Shown here piece after piece: positions 26,930 to 36,035 of a stretch of DNA of 64,000 bases. The position numbers and the translations under genes are program-made. Source of the DNA: an uncultured Neglectibacter sp. (GTDB lineage Bacteria > Bacillota > Clostridia > Oscillospirales > Acutalibacteraceae); NCBI GenBank assembly GCA_937958185.1, contig CALFFN010000003.1:1-64000 (forward strand), given 5' to 3'. The notes below the pieces were generated by a model that was given only the letters and a program-made list of their open reading frames with translations, ran no database searches and was not told the origin of the DNA. The stretch's first letter is position 1. Each line of letters begins with the position of its first letter.

Positions 26930-27928
26930 TTAATCAGTGTCGCTGGGGAAATGAATGTCCATCTGCCTGCGCAGTTCTTCCATGTACTCGGAGACCATGA
27001 CGCTCAGTTCCATGCACCGCTGATACTCAGCGCGGGAAGCTTCCGGCTCGGTAATATAGCGGTAGAGATCCTTTGCTTCCCAGCCCATGAGCTGGAATTT
27101 TTCGTCCGTGTCGCCGTACAGGCTTTCCACGGTCTTGTCCTTGTGCCAGAGGGAAATTCCCGCCAGCCTGGAAATGGAATCCACCCGCACAGTGCCCTCC
27201 ATGCCCTGGAAATCACTGTTTGCGCCAGCCTGCCCCAGCTTGGAATAGGTCAGCGTTACCAGCTTATCTGGATAACGCAGGGTAACGATACCGCTGCCGT
27301 CCAGTCCGCTGCGGGTGGGCAGCATATCGGCGTGGACGCTTTCCGGCTTTCCAAACAGCGCCAAAGCGGGATAAACACAGTAAACGCCCAAGTCCATCAA
27401 AGCCCCTGTTTCCAGCGCCGGATTGAAAATATTGGGCAGCTCGCCGGAAAGATAGGAGTCCAGCTTGGAAGAACGCTGGCAGAAATCCAGCTTGACAAGG
27501 GAAATAGGGCCAATCGTTTTCAATGCGTCTTCCAGGATTTTTCTTTGGGGGAGATGGAGAAACATAATGGCTTCCAGAAAAATCACACGGCGCTCCTCGG
27601 CAATTTTCTGCAGCTCCCGCACTTTTTCCGCCTGGGCGCACAAGGGCTTTTCACAGATTACGTGCTTCCCGTGCTGCAAAAAAAGCTTGCATTGCTCATA
27701 GTGGAACGCGTTTGGGCTTGCCACATACACAGCGTCAAGCTCGGGGGAAGACGCCATTTCCGCAAGGTCTGTGAAAACGGATTTCGCTCCATGCTTTGCG
27801 GCATATTCCCTTCCCCGCGCTTCAGTGCGGGAATAGACGGCAGTCAGCTCCCATAACCCGCTGTCCTTTGCGCCGTGAATGTATTCATCAGTGATCCAGC
27901 CGGAGCCGACTGTGCCAAAACGCAGCAT
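26930..27928 (-). CDS. Gfo/Idh/MocA-family oxidoreductase
   Basis: NAD(P)-dependent sugar or inositol dehydrogenase-like protein of 332 residues. The Rossmann start is LRFGTVGSGWITDEYI, and the family's catalytic EKP motif is in HVICEKPLC. The C-terminal GFO/IDH/MocA alpha/beta domain follows. The substrate is unknown. It is the last gene of the leftward run, 18 bp after pepT, and a second member of the family lies at 49045. Confidence 0.85.
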   Translation of the reverse strand: MLRFGTVGSGWITDEYIHGAKDSGLWELTAVYSRTEARGREYAAKHGAKSVFTDLAEMASSPELDAVYVASPNAFHYEQCKLFLQHGKHVICEKPLCAQAEKVRELQKIAEERRVIFLEAIMFLHLPQRKILEDALKTIGPISLVKLDFCQRSSKLDSYLSGELPNIFNPALETGALMDLGVYCVYPALALFGKPESVHADMLPTRSGLDGSGIVTLRYPDKLVTLTYSKLGQAGANSDFQGMEGTVRVDSISRLAGISLWHKDKTVESLYGDTDEKFQLMGWEAKDLYRYITEPEASRAEYQRCMELSVMVSEYMEELRRQMDIHFPSDTD

Positions 27929-27946
27929 ACAGTTTCCTTTCTCCGC

Positions 27947-29155
27947 TTATTCTGCCTGGCAGACCGCGGTTTTGATAATATTTTTGATTATTTCCATGTC
28001 CTCCAGCACCACATATTCCTGCTTGCTGTGGGCATTTCCTCCGCCAGTGCAGATATTGGGGCAGGGGAGACCCATGAAAGACAGGGTAGCTCCGTCCGTG
28101 CCGCCGCGCACCGCCGTGCTGTATGGCTCCACGCCGTTTTCACGCATGGCTTTTTCCATGGATTCAATGATCTCCATGTGAGGCGCGATCTGCTCTTTCA
28201 TATTATAGTAGGAATCGTGGATAGAGATAGATACCGGGTGAGAAGGATATTTTACATTCAAATAGGCAGCAGCCTGCTCCATCAGATCCTTTTTGTCCTG
28301 AAAACATTCCTTGTCGTGGTCACGAATCAGGAATTTCAGCACAGCATGCTCTACCTCGCCCTGCATGCTGTCCAGATGGAAAAATCCCTCATATCCCTCC
28401 GTGCATTCCGGCACGGCATTTTTGGGCAGCAGGGCACAATACTCCAGCGCAATGGAAGAGGCATTTATCATTTTTCCTTTCGCGCCCCCGGTGTGGGTGC
28501 TTTTGCCCGAAAACTCGACCACAGCGGACGCGGCATTGAAGTTTTCATAATCCAGACCGCCCAACGCACCGCCGTCTATCGTGTAGGCATAGTCGCAGCC
28601 AAATCCTGCAACGTCGAAATGATCGGCGCCCTCTCCGATTTCCTCATCGGGGGTAAAGCCCAATTTTACGGTACCGTGGGGTTTCTTTTCCCGAATGATT
28701 TCCTCCGCGGCACATAAAATCTCCGCAATCCCCGCCTTATCGTCTCCACCCAGCAGAGTAGTGCCGTCGGTGGTGATAAGCGTTTTTCCTATATGCTTTT
28801 CCAGAGCGGGAAATTCGGCAGGGGAAAGGGTCAAACCGCTGCTGCCCAGAGGAATCACTTCGCCGTCATAGTTTTTGACGATCTGCGGGCGGATATTTTC
28901 TCCGCTGACCCCTCCGTAGGTATCCATATGGGCGATGAAACCAATGGTGTTTTTTCGGGGTTCCGTGGCGGGAATGGTGCCGTACACATAGCCCATGTCG
29001 TCCATATAAGCGTCTTCCATGCCGATGGCTTTCATGCGCTCTACAATGTGCGCACCTAAAGCCTTCTGCCCGGGGGTGCTGGGGGTGGTATGAGTGGTTT
29101 CATCTGAACCTGTGCTGTATGAAACTAAATCGAGAAAGGTCTCCTGTAAAGACAT
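27947..29155 (-). CDS. pepT: Peptidase T (tripeptide aminopeptidase)
   Basis: Zinc-dependent M20 peptidase that removes N-terminal residues from tripeptides. The 402 residues show the zinc and catalytic motifs IGFIAHMDTYGG, LLGGDDKAGIAEIL and LGFTPDEEIGEGAD, the dimerisation insert and the late GTDGATLSFMGLPCPNICTGG with downstream His. It lies between the sugar isomerase and the oxidoreductase in the leftward run. A purine-rich stretch precedes the start, but spacing is long. Confidence 0.93.
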   Translation of the reverse strand: MSLQETFLDLVSYSTGSDETTHTTPSTPGQKALGAHIVERMKAIGMEDAYMDDMGYVYGTIPATEPRKNTIGFIAHMDTYGGVSGENIRPQIVKNYDGEVIPLGSSGLTLSPAEFPALEKHIGKTLITTDGTTLLGGDDKAGIAEILCAAEEIIREKKPHGTVKLGFTPDEEIGEGADHFDVAGFGCDYAYTIDGGALGGLDYENFNAASAVVEFSGKSTHTGGAKGKMINASSIALEYCALLPKNAVPECTEGYEGFFHLDSMQGEVEHAVLKFLIRDHDKECFQDKKDLMEQAAAYLNVKYPSHPVSISIHDSYYNMKEQIAPHMEIIESMEKAMRENGVEPYSTAVRGGTDGATLSFMGLPCPNICTGGGNAHSKQEYVVLEDMEIIKNIIKTAVCQAE

Positions 29156-29195
29156 AAGCTGTAGCTGCCTTCTTCCTTAAAATATGTGTGGAAAA

Positions 29196-30074
29196 TTACG
29201 CTTCGTCCCAGTAGCGCTTCAAATTAGCAAGCCCAATGCGCAGCGCCTCCACAGGCTCTTCCATGCCTTCAAACTCAATGGCGATGGTGTCGTCATATCC
29301 GGCAGCCTTTAAGGTGTGTAAGCACTGCTTCACGGGCACGTTGCCGTGTCCAATGATAGTGCCCCGCAGGAAGTTGCCTGCTCTGGTGCGGAAGGAGCCT
29401 TCGCCAGGGTCGGCGTCATAAAAGCTCTTCCAAACAAAATCCTTGGCATGGACGTATTTTACATACGGTGCGACCCGTGCTACAGCCATAGCGGGGTCTT
29501 CATCGGCGCACATAAAATTGCCCATATCGCAGAGCAGGGCAAAGTTCGGGTGATTTACCTCGTTGTAAAGCTTTTCCACACGCTCGGAATCCTGAGAGAA
29601 AAAGCCGTGGTTCTCCGTCATGGTCATCACACCTTTGGCGGCGGCGTATTCCGCGACCTCTCGAATGGGCGCGACTAAAGCGGGGATCACGCTGTCATAG
29701 CTGCCGCTTTTGCCGGAATCCTTCAAAAAGCCCTGGGTAACGTCATGGCGCATTCTGGGCGCGCCCAAAGCTGCTGTGAAATCCACGTAGCGCTTCACGC
29801 GTTCTACTTCCTTTGCGGTGTCGCCGTCGGAACCGTTCAGGAAATCCGCGCCGATCGCCACAGAGGAGATTTCCAGACCGTATTTGTCGGCTTGTGCCCG
29901 GATTTCCTTTGCGCGCTGGGGCATTTCCTCCGGGGGACAGTCCACGTTTACAAAGTCTACGACTTCGATAGCATCAAAGCCCAGCTCCTTTGCCTTGGCG
30001 ATACACTCCATCGGGGTCAGCTCACCCTTGCGGATCGCCTTGAAAAAGCTGTAGATACTTACTGAAAATTTCAT
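29196..30074 (-). CDS. Sugar phosphate isomerase/epimerase (xylose isomerase-like TIM barrel)
   Basis: A 292-residue AP-endonuclease-2/IolE-like barrel. Metal-site segments are visible: AIEVVDFVNVDCPP, a MTENHGFFSQDSERV segment, LLCDMGNFMCADEDP, YVHAKDF and IAIEFEGMEEP near the end. ATG 30074 follows AGGAGG, and the open frame upstream is discarded. The substrate cannot be named. A smaller relative lies at 50116, also beside an oxidoreductase. Confidence 0.85.
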   Translation of the reverse strand: MKFSVSIYSFFKAIRKGELTPMECIAKAKELGFDAIEVVDFVNVDCPPEEMPQRAKEIRAQADKYGLEISSVAIGADFLNGSDGDTAKEVERVKRYVDFTAALGAPRMRHDVTQGFLKDSGKSGSYDSVIPALVAPIREVAEYAAAKGVMTMTENHGFFSQDSERVEKLYNEVNHPNFALLCDMGNFMCADEDPAMAVARVAPYVKYVHAKDFVWKSFYDADPGEGSFRTRAGNFLRGTIIGHGNVPVKQCLHTLKAAGYDDTIAIEFEGMEEPVEALRIGLANLKRYWDEA

Positions 30075-30118
30075 GATGTATCCTCCTGATACTTTGTCTT
30101 TTATTGGGAGTGCGTTTC

Positions 30119-31195
30119 TCAATCGCCGAAGCTGATGCCGATCTGCCGTGCTGCCTGAATTTCACTGCAATCCACAGGAACAGCCTTCAGCTTGCCGGCA
30201 ACGTCCTGCAGCGGAACGGGAACGGTTTCCCCGTTTACAACGCCCACCATGACGCCGAAGCGTTTTTCTTTGATGAAGCGCGCCGCCGTAGCGCCCAGCC
30301 GGGTACACAGCACGCGGTCATAAGCACAGGGGCTGCCGCCGCGCTGGAAATGACCGGGAACGCACACGCGAATTTCGTTGTCGATTTTCTCCTGCAATTC
30401 CTCTGCAATGCGGTAAACGATAGAGGGGTGCTTGAAATCGGCTCTGGCTTTTTTGAACTCTTTTTTGGACAGGGCAGCTTCTTCCTTGGAGATAGCGCCT
30501 TCGGCAACTGCCAAAATGGAGAACTTCTTTCCCTTTTCAATGCGGTTGTTCAGGGTTTTGGCGATTTTATTGATGTCATAGGGGATTTCGGGCAGCAGGA
30601 TCACGTCTGCGCCGCCGGCAATACCGGCAGACAGCGTCAGCCAGCCTACCTTGTGTCCCATAACCTCCACGATAAAGATGCGCCCGTGAGAGGTGGCGGT
30701 GGTGTGAATGCAGTCGATGACATTGGTGGCGATCTCCACAGCGCTGTGAAAGCCAAAGGTGATATCCGTGCCCCAGATGTCGTTGTCGATGGTTTTGGGC
30801 AGGTGAATGACGTTCAACCCTTCCTCCCGCAGCAGGTTGGCGGTTTTTTGGGTGCCGTTTCCGCCCAGGATCACCAGACAGTCCAGCTTCATTTTCTTGT
30901 AGTTGTCTTTCATGGACTTGACTTTGTCAACACTGGTTTCGTCGATGACCCGCATGGTCTTAAAGGGCTGGCGGGAAGTGCCCAGCAGGGTGCCGCCCAA
31001 AGTGAGAATGCCGGAGAAGTCCGACTCCTTCATCAGCGTGTACTCGCCGAAAATCAGCCCCTTGTAGCCGTCCTTGATGCCGTAGATTTCCACATTGTCG
31101 CCGAACTCCTCATACAGTCCCTTGGCGACGCCGCGGATCGCAGCGTTCAGACCTTGACAATCTCCGCCACTGGTGAGAATACCTACTCTTTTCAT
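30119..31195 (-). CDS. pfkA: 6-phosphofructokinase, group III-like
   Basis: Phosphorylates fructose 6-phosphate, the committed step of glycolysis. The 358 residues start with VGILTSGGDCQGLNAAI and carry GGTLLGTSR, PKTIDND (catalytic Asp), MGHKVGWLTLSAGIAGGAD and PGHFQRGG. The phosphate-donor motif reads GGNGT: Gly at the position that distinguishes ATP- from pyrophosphate-users suggests ATP, while Asn replaces the usual Asp (GGDG). These motifs resemble the mixed-substrate group III rather than Bacillus PfkA. The gene lies downstream of ppk1 on the same strand. Confidence 0.9.
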   Translation of the reverse strand: MKRVGILTSGGDCQGLNAAIRGVAKGLYEEFGDNVEIYGIKDGYKGLIFGEYTLMKESDFSGILTLGGTLLGTSRQPFKTMRVIDETSVDKVKSMKDNYKKMKLDCLVILGGNGTQKTANLLREEGLNVIHLPKTIDNDIWGTDITFGFHSAVEIATNVIDCIHTTATSHGRIFIVEVMGHKVGWLTLSAGIAGGADVILLPEIPYDINKIAKTLNNRIEKGKKFSILAVAEGAISKEEAALSKKEFKKARADFKHPSIVYRIAEELQEKIDNEIRVCVPGHFQRGGSPCAYDRVLCTRLGATAARFIKEKRFGVMVGVVNGETVPVPLQDVAGKLKAVPVDCSEIQAARQIGISFGD

Positions 31196-31245
31196 ACTGT
31201 TTGCTCCTTCCTGATTTTGAAAAATATCGCAGAACAGAATACCTG

Positions 31246-33366
31246 TTACCGGGTATCCGTTTCCTCCGCAGAATGAATGGGGATCAGCGGGCTATCGTTG
31301 ATTTCCGGCTTTAATTCCGCAAGCCGTGCCTTTGCCTGCTGATAGAATGCCAGCTGGCTGCTGAACGCAGGTCTGCCGCGCCGGTTGACATGGTGGTAGC
31401 TGGTGTCGGAAGACATGCTCCTGGCATTGGTATTATCGTTCAGGAGGGTCTCCAAAATGCCGAAAGCCCGTTCTTTCAAATCGGGGTCCTCCACCGGGAA
31501 CACAAGCTCGATACGCCTGTCCAGATTACGGGGCATCCAGTCGGCGCTGCCCAAATAAATTTTTGGCATTCCGGCGTTTTCAAACCGAAAAATACGGCTG
31601 TGCTCCAAAAGCTGCCCTACAATGCTGATTACGCTGATATTTTCGCTGATTCCCTCCAAGCCGGGGATCAGGCAGCAAATGCCGCGCACCACCAGCTTGA
31701 CGGGTACGCCTGCCTGGGACGCCTCATACAGCAAGCCGATAATTTCCGGGTCCACCAGGGAGTTGACCTTTGCGGTGATGCCGCAGGGCAGCCCCTGCCG
31801 GGCGTTGACGGTCTCCGCCTTTATCATGCGGACAAAGAAATTCCGCATTCCGTGAGGGGCGACCACAAAGTGGCTGTACTCCGGCGGGCGGGAATACCCG
31901 GTGATCACGTTGAACAGGGAAGACGCGTCTGCGCCATATTGATCGTTGCAGGTGAACATTCCCAGATCGGTGTAGATTTTGGCGGTAGAGTCGTTGTAGT
32001 TGCCGGTGCCCAGATGGAGATAACGCCGAATGCCGTCCTCTTCCTGCCGTACCACCAGCGCAATTTTGCAATGGGTCTTTAAGCCGTGGAGACCGTAAAT
32101 GACATGGCACCCGGCTTTTTCCAGCTTGGTTGCCCAGTTGATATTATTCTCCTCATCAAAACGGGCCTTCAGCTCTACCAGCACCGTGACCTGCTTCCCG
32201 TTTTCCGCCGCTTTGATCAGCGCCGCAACAATGGGCGAATTTCCACTGACACGGTACAACGTCTGCTTGATGGCGAGTACATTTTCGTCCTGTGCGGCGC
32301 GCTCGATAAACTGTACCACGCAGTCGAAGCTTTCGTAGGGGTGGTGCACCATTCTGTCCTTTTCCCGAATGGCTTCAAAAATGTCGTCGTAGCCCCAGAA
32401 ATCCGCAGGCGCTACCGGGCGAATGGGCTGGAAGCAGAGATTCTCAAACCCGTCCACTCCTGCAAATTTGGAGAAGAAAGTCAAATCAAGGGGACCGGGT
32501 AGCTGATAAATCTCATTCTTCTTGATTTTCAGCATATCAATGAGGAAGCTGCGAATGTTTTTGTCGCATTTCTGCAGCAGCTCCAACCGCACAGGACGAC
32601 CGCGTTTCCGCCGTTTGATGGATTTTTTTACCTCGCTCATGAAATCTTCCGCTTCTTCGTCGATTTCCAGATCGGAGTCTCTGGTAATGCGGAAGGGGCA
32701 GGAAGCCTTGATCTCATGAAGCTCAAATAAATCTGCCAGCTTATAGGTGATGACGTCTTCCAGCAGGGTGAATACCCTGCCGTCCTGAGAGGGCAGCTCC
32801 AGAAAACGGGGAAGAATGGAGGGCACCTGCACGATGGCAAAGAACTTTTCGTCTTCCTTGTGCTCCTTACTTTTCAGGTAGACGGCAATATTCAGCGATT
32901 TGTTGGCAAGCAGAGGGAACGGACGGCTGCCGTCTACCGCCAAAGGGGTGAGAACGGGGAACAGCACCCGGTTGAAATATTCGGAAAGATAAGAAAGCTG
33001 CTCGGGGTTCATTTCCTCACAGGTCAGAAAACGGATCCCCTGCTGGCGCAGCGCCGGAACAATGGAGCGGTGCAGGCAGGAATACTGCTTCTCCATAAAT
33101 TTATGTGTCTTTTCTTCCAGCTCCTGCAACAGCTCGGCAGGGGAAAGGTCAAAGCTCTCCTTGGGTTTGTGGTTCGCGCTTACCTGAGCCTTTACTCCGG
33201 CAACGCGCACCATGAAAAATTCATCAAGATTTGAGCCGGTAATTGCCAGAAAGCGCAGCCGCTCCATCAAAGGGTTTTCCTTTTTCGTGGCTTCCTCCAG
33301 CACGCGGGCGTTAAAGTCCATCCAGCTCAGTTCACGGTTATAATAGGGCATTTTTTTCTCTGCCAT
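31246..33366 (-). CDS. ppk1: Polyphosphate kinase PPK1
   Basis: Reversibly polymerises the gamma-phosphate of ATP into polyphosphate at the membrane. The 706 residues have the N-terminal NRELSWMDFNARVLEEA, the central head domain and two PLD-like C-terminal domains with the autophosphorylated His in RRYLHLGTGNYND and the second His region LKTHCKI. ATG 33366 has AGAGGTGAT upstream. The GTG nine bases earlier lies within that site. It follows ppx by 12 bp. Confidence 0.96.
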   Translation of the reverse strand: MAEKKMPYYNRELSWMDFNARVLEEATKKENPLMERLRFLAITGSNLDEFFMVRVAGVKAQVSANHKPKESFDLSPAELLQELEEKTHKFMEKQYSCLHRSIVPALRQQGIRFLTCEEMNPEQLSYLSEYFNRVLFPVLTPLAVDGSRPFPLLANKSLNIAVYLKSKEHKEDEKFFAIVQVPSILPRFLELPSQDGRVFTLLEDVITYKLADLFELHEIKASCPFRITRDSDLEIDEEAEDFMSEVKKSIKRRKRGRPVRLELLQKCDKNIRSFLIDMLKIKKNEIYQLPGPLDLTFFSKFAGVDGFENLCFQPIRPVAPADFWGYDDIFEAIREKDRMVHHPYESFDCVVQFIERAAQDENVLAIKQTLYRVSGNSPIVAALIKAAENGKQVTVLVELKARFDEENNINWATKLEKAGCHVIYGLHGLKTHCKIALVVRQEEDGIRRYLHLGTGNYNDSTAKIYTDLGMFTCNDQYGADASSLFNVITGYSRPPEYSHFVVAPHGMRNFFVRMIKAETVNARQGLPCGITAKVNSLVDPEIIGLLYEASQAGVPVKLVVRGICCLIPGLEGISENISVISIVGQLLEHSRIFRFENAGMPKIYLGSADWMPRNLDRRIELVFPVEDPDLKERAFGILETLLNDNTNARSMSSDTSYHHVNRRGRPAFSSQLAFYQQAKARLAELKPEINDSPLIPIHSAEETDTR

Positions 33367-33378
33367 GAGAATCACCTC

Positions 33379-34926
33379 TTACAATTCAAATTTGATGGAA
33401 AGCTCGGGGGAAAGACCGAACACGTCCTTGAAAAACTGCGCGGATTCCGCAAACGCCCACTGCTCCAGCAGGGTGTCGCTGGAAACAGCCGCCTTGAACA
33501 GCACCCGGTCCTCCTCAATGGAAACCTTCAAATTTTGCAGCTTTTCCCGATGAGATTTATCCAGAGCGTTGGCAATGCGGAAAATCGCCGCCAATTTGGA
33601 AACTACCAGCTTTTCCTTATTGCTCAGCCGGGCAAATTCCGGGTTTTCTTCTATGGAGAGGCGGTCGGAAATACTTCCCGTTACAAACGCCACCTCCAAA
33701 GCCTCCGCTTTGCTCAGCCCGAACAGGTCCATATCCTGAATCAAATTGAAGGTGCACTGGTTATGCTGGCGGACGCTGACAAAGCTCCCGCAGCTGTGCA
33801 GAATGGAGGCAAGCTCCAAAATCAGTCGCTTGGAGGGATCCAAGCCGTGAATATGCTTCAGCTTGTCGAAAATGTGGCAGCTGCAATCCCGGATATATTG
33901 GGAATGCTTCAAATCGCAGCCAAAGCGCTGGGCGGTAGTTCTTGCGCATGCCAGAGCGCTTTTTCGGAAATAGGCGATCCGTTCCGTATCCGCCTTTGAA
34001 GAAAGCATACAGCGGATCACCGCTTCGGAAATGTCGGCTGTGGGGGCGCAGACCGTCTTCGTGTTTGGAGAGAACCGAAGCATTGCCTGGTAAATGGCAA
34101 GCGCCGTGTAGAGAATAGCGGCGTCCTGCTCCTTGATGCCGTAGCGTGTACCAATCGCTTCCGGGGTCAGGGAACGCAGGGAGCCGTACAATTCAGAAAG
34201 CCGCTCCGTACCGAACTGATAATAGTTTTTCTCACATTTTGCACCGCAGAGCCGGGCGACCAGATCGATCTGTGAGCCGGTAAGGATCAGATTTTGAATG
34301 GGGAATTCAGAAATAGCAATGCGGTTCAGGACAGTATCCAGATATTCTTCCACTACTGTGTGGAAATCCCGGGCAACGTTCCGCATTCGGTGCAGCACCT
34401 CATAAAGCTTCAGCGCGCCGATGGAGATATTCTGGAAATAGAGGATTTTTGCGCCGTCGTACACGGCAATGCCGATACTGCCGGAGCCTACGTAGGCAAT
34501 CACGGAATTGCCGGTTTTCAGGCAGTCCGCGTCCTTCAGCTTTGTGGCGATTTCAGAATAAATGTACGCCTTTTCCTGACTGTCGTCCAGCACCGTTACG
34601 TCAAGATCATTGCGGACCCGGAGCTGGTCTATCACCAGCGAACGGTTTTTCGCGTCCCGCAGCGCGGTACAGGAAATGACCTTGGGCTTTTGGATATTGT
34701 AGGTCAACAGCGCGGAAGAGAATTTTCTCAGCACGGAGGAAAGCTCCCGCAGGCTGTCGAAGCTGACCGTTCCCGTTTCAAATACATCATAGCCCAACCG
34801 CAGGGGATATTCCAGCGAATCCAGCAGGGAAACAGTCCCCTTGGAAAGCTGGGAAACGCGCATTCGTACATTGTTTGTCCCGATTTCGATAACTGCCGCA
34901 GCATTGGCAGCGGTCTTTTTATTCAA
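33379..34926 (-). CDS. ppx: Exopolyphosphatase Ppx/GppA
   Basis: Degrades polyphosphate or pppGpp. The 515 residues open with the actin-like ATPase fold (AAVIEIGTNNVRMRVSQL), contain VIAYVGSGSIGIAVYD in the second phosphate loop, and end in an HD-type domain (ILHSCGSFVSVRQHNQ). Several canonical family residues are altered (family form AAIDxGSNSxRL, with DxGGGS), so activity may differ. TTG 34926 lies seven bases after GGAGGG. It heads the leftward run. Confidence 0.85.
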   Translation of the reverse strand: MNKKTAANAAAVIEIGTNNVRMRVSQLSKGTVSLLDSLEYPLRLGYDVFETGTVSFDSLRELSSVLRKFSSALLTYNIQKPKVISCTALRDAKNRSLVIDQLRVRNDLDVTVLDDSQEKAYIYSEIATKLKDADCLKTGNSVIAYVGSGSIGIAVYDGAKILYFQNISIGALKLYEVLHRMRNVARDFHTVVEEYLDTVLNRIAISEFPIQNLILTGSQIDLVARLCGAKCEKNYYQFGTERLSELYGSLRSLTPEAIGTRYGIKEQDAAILYTALAIYQAMLRFSPNTKTVCAPTADISEAVIRCMLSSKADTERIAYFRKSALACARTTAQRFGCDLKHSQYIRDCSCHIFDKLKHIHGLDPSKRLILELASILHSCGSFVSVRQHNQCTFNLIQDMDLFGLSKAEALEVAFVTGSISDRLSIEENPEFARLSNKEKLVVSKLAAIFRIANALDKSHREKLQNLKVSIEEDRVLFKAAVSSDTLLEQWAFAESAQFFKDVFGLSPELSIKFEL

Positions 34927-35046
34927 GCAAATCCCTCCAACAAATCTGCTTTTGAAAACAGACGGATTTCTTTCATTTCTGGCGGGTAAAAGCACCCCAT
35001 GCCCTGAAAAGGAGAAAAGAACAGATGAAATTGCAACTTTGTGGAC

Positions 35047-35075
35047 ATTATATCAAATTTTCACAGAACATTCAA
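35047..35075 (-). promoter_or_regulatory. Sigma-A promoter of the ppx-ppk1 run
   Basis: On the minus strand TTGAAT, 17-bp spacer, TATAAT. The start falls near 35040, about 115 bases before ppx. It is back-to-back with the tRNA promoter. Confidence 0.75.
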
Positions 35076-35143
35076 ATGATTTTTTGGAAAAAGCTATATT
35101 TTTTCTCTCTTTTTTCCAAAAGGAATTTTTTTGGAAAAAGTGC

Positions 35144-35172
35144 TTGATTTTTCACCGCATATTGGATATAAT
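35144..35172 (+). promoter_or_regulatory. Sigma-A promoter of tRNA-Ser
   Basis: TTGATT, 17-bp spacer, TATAAT, ending 19 bases before the mature tRNA. Confidence 0.8.
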
Positions 35173-35191
35173 AGGAAAGCCGTAAGGATAT

Positions 35192-35277
35192 GGAGAGGTA
35201 TTCTAATGGTAAGGAGCCACATTGGAAATGTGGTGTGCCGCAAGGCATTGTGCGTTCGAGTCGCATCCTCTCCGCCA
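35192..35277 (+). tRNA. tRNA-Ser (anticodon GGA)
   Basis: Acceptor GGAGAGG pairs with CCTCTCC, with discriminator G and encoded CCA. The D stem is TTCT/AGGA with loop AATGGTA. The anticodon stem CCACA/TGTGG holds loop TTGGAAA, giving anticodon GGA. A long class II variable arm (TGCC/GGCA) and T stem GTGCG/CGCAT with loop TTCGAGT complete the fold. It reads UCC and UCU. Confidence 0.95.
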
Positions 35278-35285
35278 TGTCGCAA

Positions 35286-35344
35286 AAAGTCCGCTTTGCG
35301 GACTTTCCTGAAAGAAGCCTTTCCTTTGGAAAGGCTTCTTTTTC
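35286..35344 (+). terminator. Two tandem hairpins ending the tRNA transcript
   Basis: AAAGTCCGC/GCGGACTTT (35286-35306) is followed by AAGAAGCCTTTCC/GGAAAGGCTTCTT (35312-35340) with a T-run. The second is a strong intrinsic terminator. The stretch 35345-35502 holds nothing recognisable. Confidence 0.85.
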
Positions 35345-35502
35345 GCAAATTCGTTGCCTTTGCAAGCACAGGCATTACGCCTCCGCTGCACTACCAACTT
35401 TTTTCGGGTGAGGACAAAGGTTTCTTTCATGCCATAAACTCTTTTTCGTTTTCAGTCTTTTTGTGGGACAGAAGAACGCATTTCCCGTTCTTTTCTTTTT
35501 TC

Positions 35503-35531
35503 TTGCAAAGCGGGACGGTTTGCAATATAAT
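35503..35531 (+). promoter_or_regulatory. Sigma-A promoter of the Nudix-asnS pair
   Basis: TTGCAA, 17-bp spacer, TATAAT; the start falls near 35538. Confidence 0.8.
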
Positions 35532-35570
35532 AAGGGATACACGAAAGCGTTGGAAAGGAGAAGCCGGAAA

Positions 35571-36023
35571 ATGTCCAGAGAAGTGAAAGCTGAATTAGGC
35601 AACCTGTGCATGGTGTGCAGCGGCAGCCAGGTGCTGGTGCAGAACCGCCCCGCAGCGCACGGCTGGTCCGGCATTGCCTTTCCAGGCGGGCATATAGAGC
35701 CGGGAGAATCCATCACGGATTCTGTCATTCGGGAGGTCTTCGAGGAAACAGGGCTGACACTGCATGAGCCAAAGCTCTGCGGCGTGAAAGACTGGATGCA
35801 GGAGGACGGTTCCCGCTATATCGTGTTTCTTTATAAATGCAGCGATTATTCCGGGGAGCTGAAGTCTTCCGAGGAAGGGGAGGTATTCTGGGCAGAGCGG
35901 GACAGCCTGCCCGGTATGAATCTTTCTTCCGGCATGAAGGAAACGATAGAGGTCTTTTTTGAGGATTCCCTCAGCGAATTATATTATGATACCGACAACG
36001 ATTGGAAAATCAATTTGAAGTAA
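35571..36023 (+). CDS. Nudix hydrolase (MutT/8-oxo-dGTPase-like)
   Basis: A 150-residue Nudix protein with a complete Nudix box (GGHIEPGESITDSVIREVFEE followed by TG). An N-terminal VLVQNRP / GWSGIAFPGG segment is typical of MutT/YtkD-like 8-oxo-dGTP diphosphatases, though substrates of this family are hard to predict. ATG 35571 is preferred to the longer frame because GGAAAGGAG precedes it and the promoter lies inside the extension. It is 12 bp upstream of asnS. Confidence 0.85.
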   Translation: MSREVKAELGNLCMVCSGSQVLVQNRPAAHGWSGIAFPGGHIEPGESITDSVIREVFEETGLTLHEPKLCGVKDWMQEDGSRYIVFLYKCSDYSGELKSSEEGEVFWAERDSLPGMNLSSGMKETIEVFFEDSLSELYYDTDNDWKINLK

Positions 36024-36035
36024 GGAGAAAGCAGT

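Noticed and set aside
30104..31276. 390-codon plus-strand frame across pfkA
   Set aside because: Antisense to a clear phosphofructokinase, with composition typical of reverse-complement translation.
36024..36035. T-box leader for asnS
   Set aside because: Only 12 bp separate asnS from the Nudix gene, and no T-box sequence is seen in the leader of that gene.
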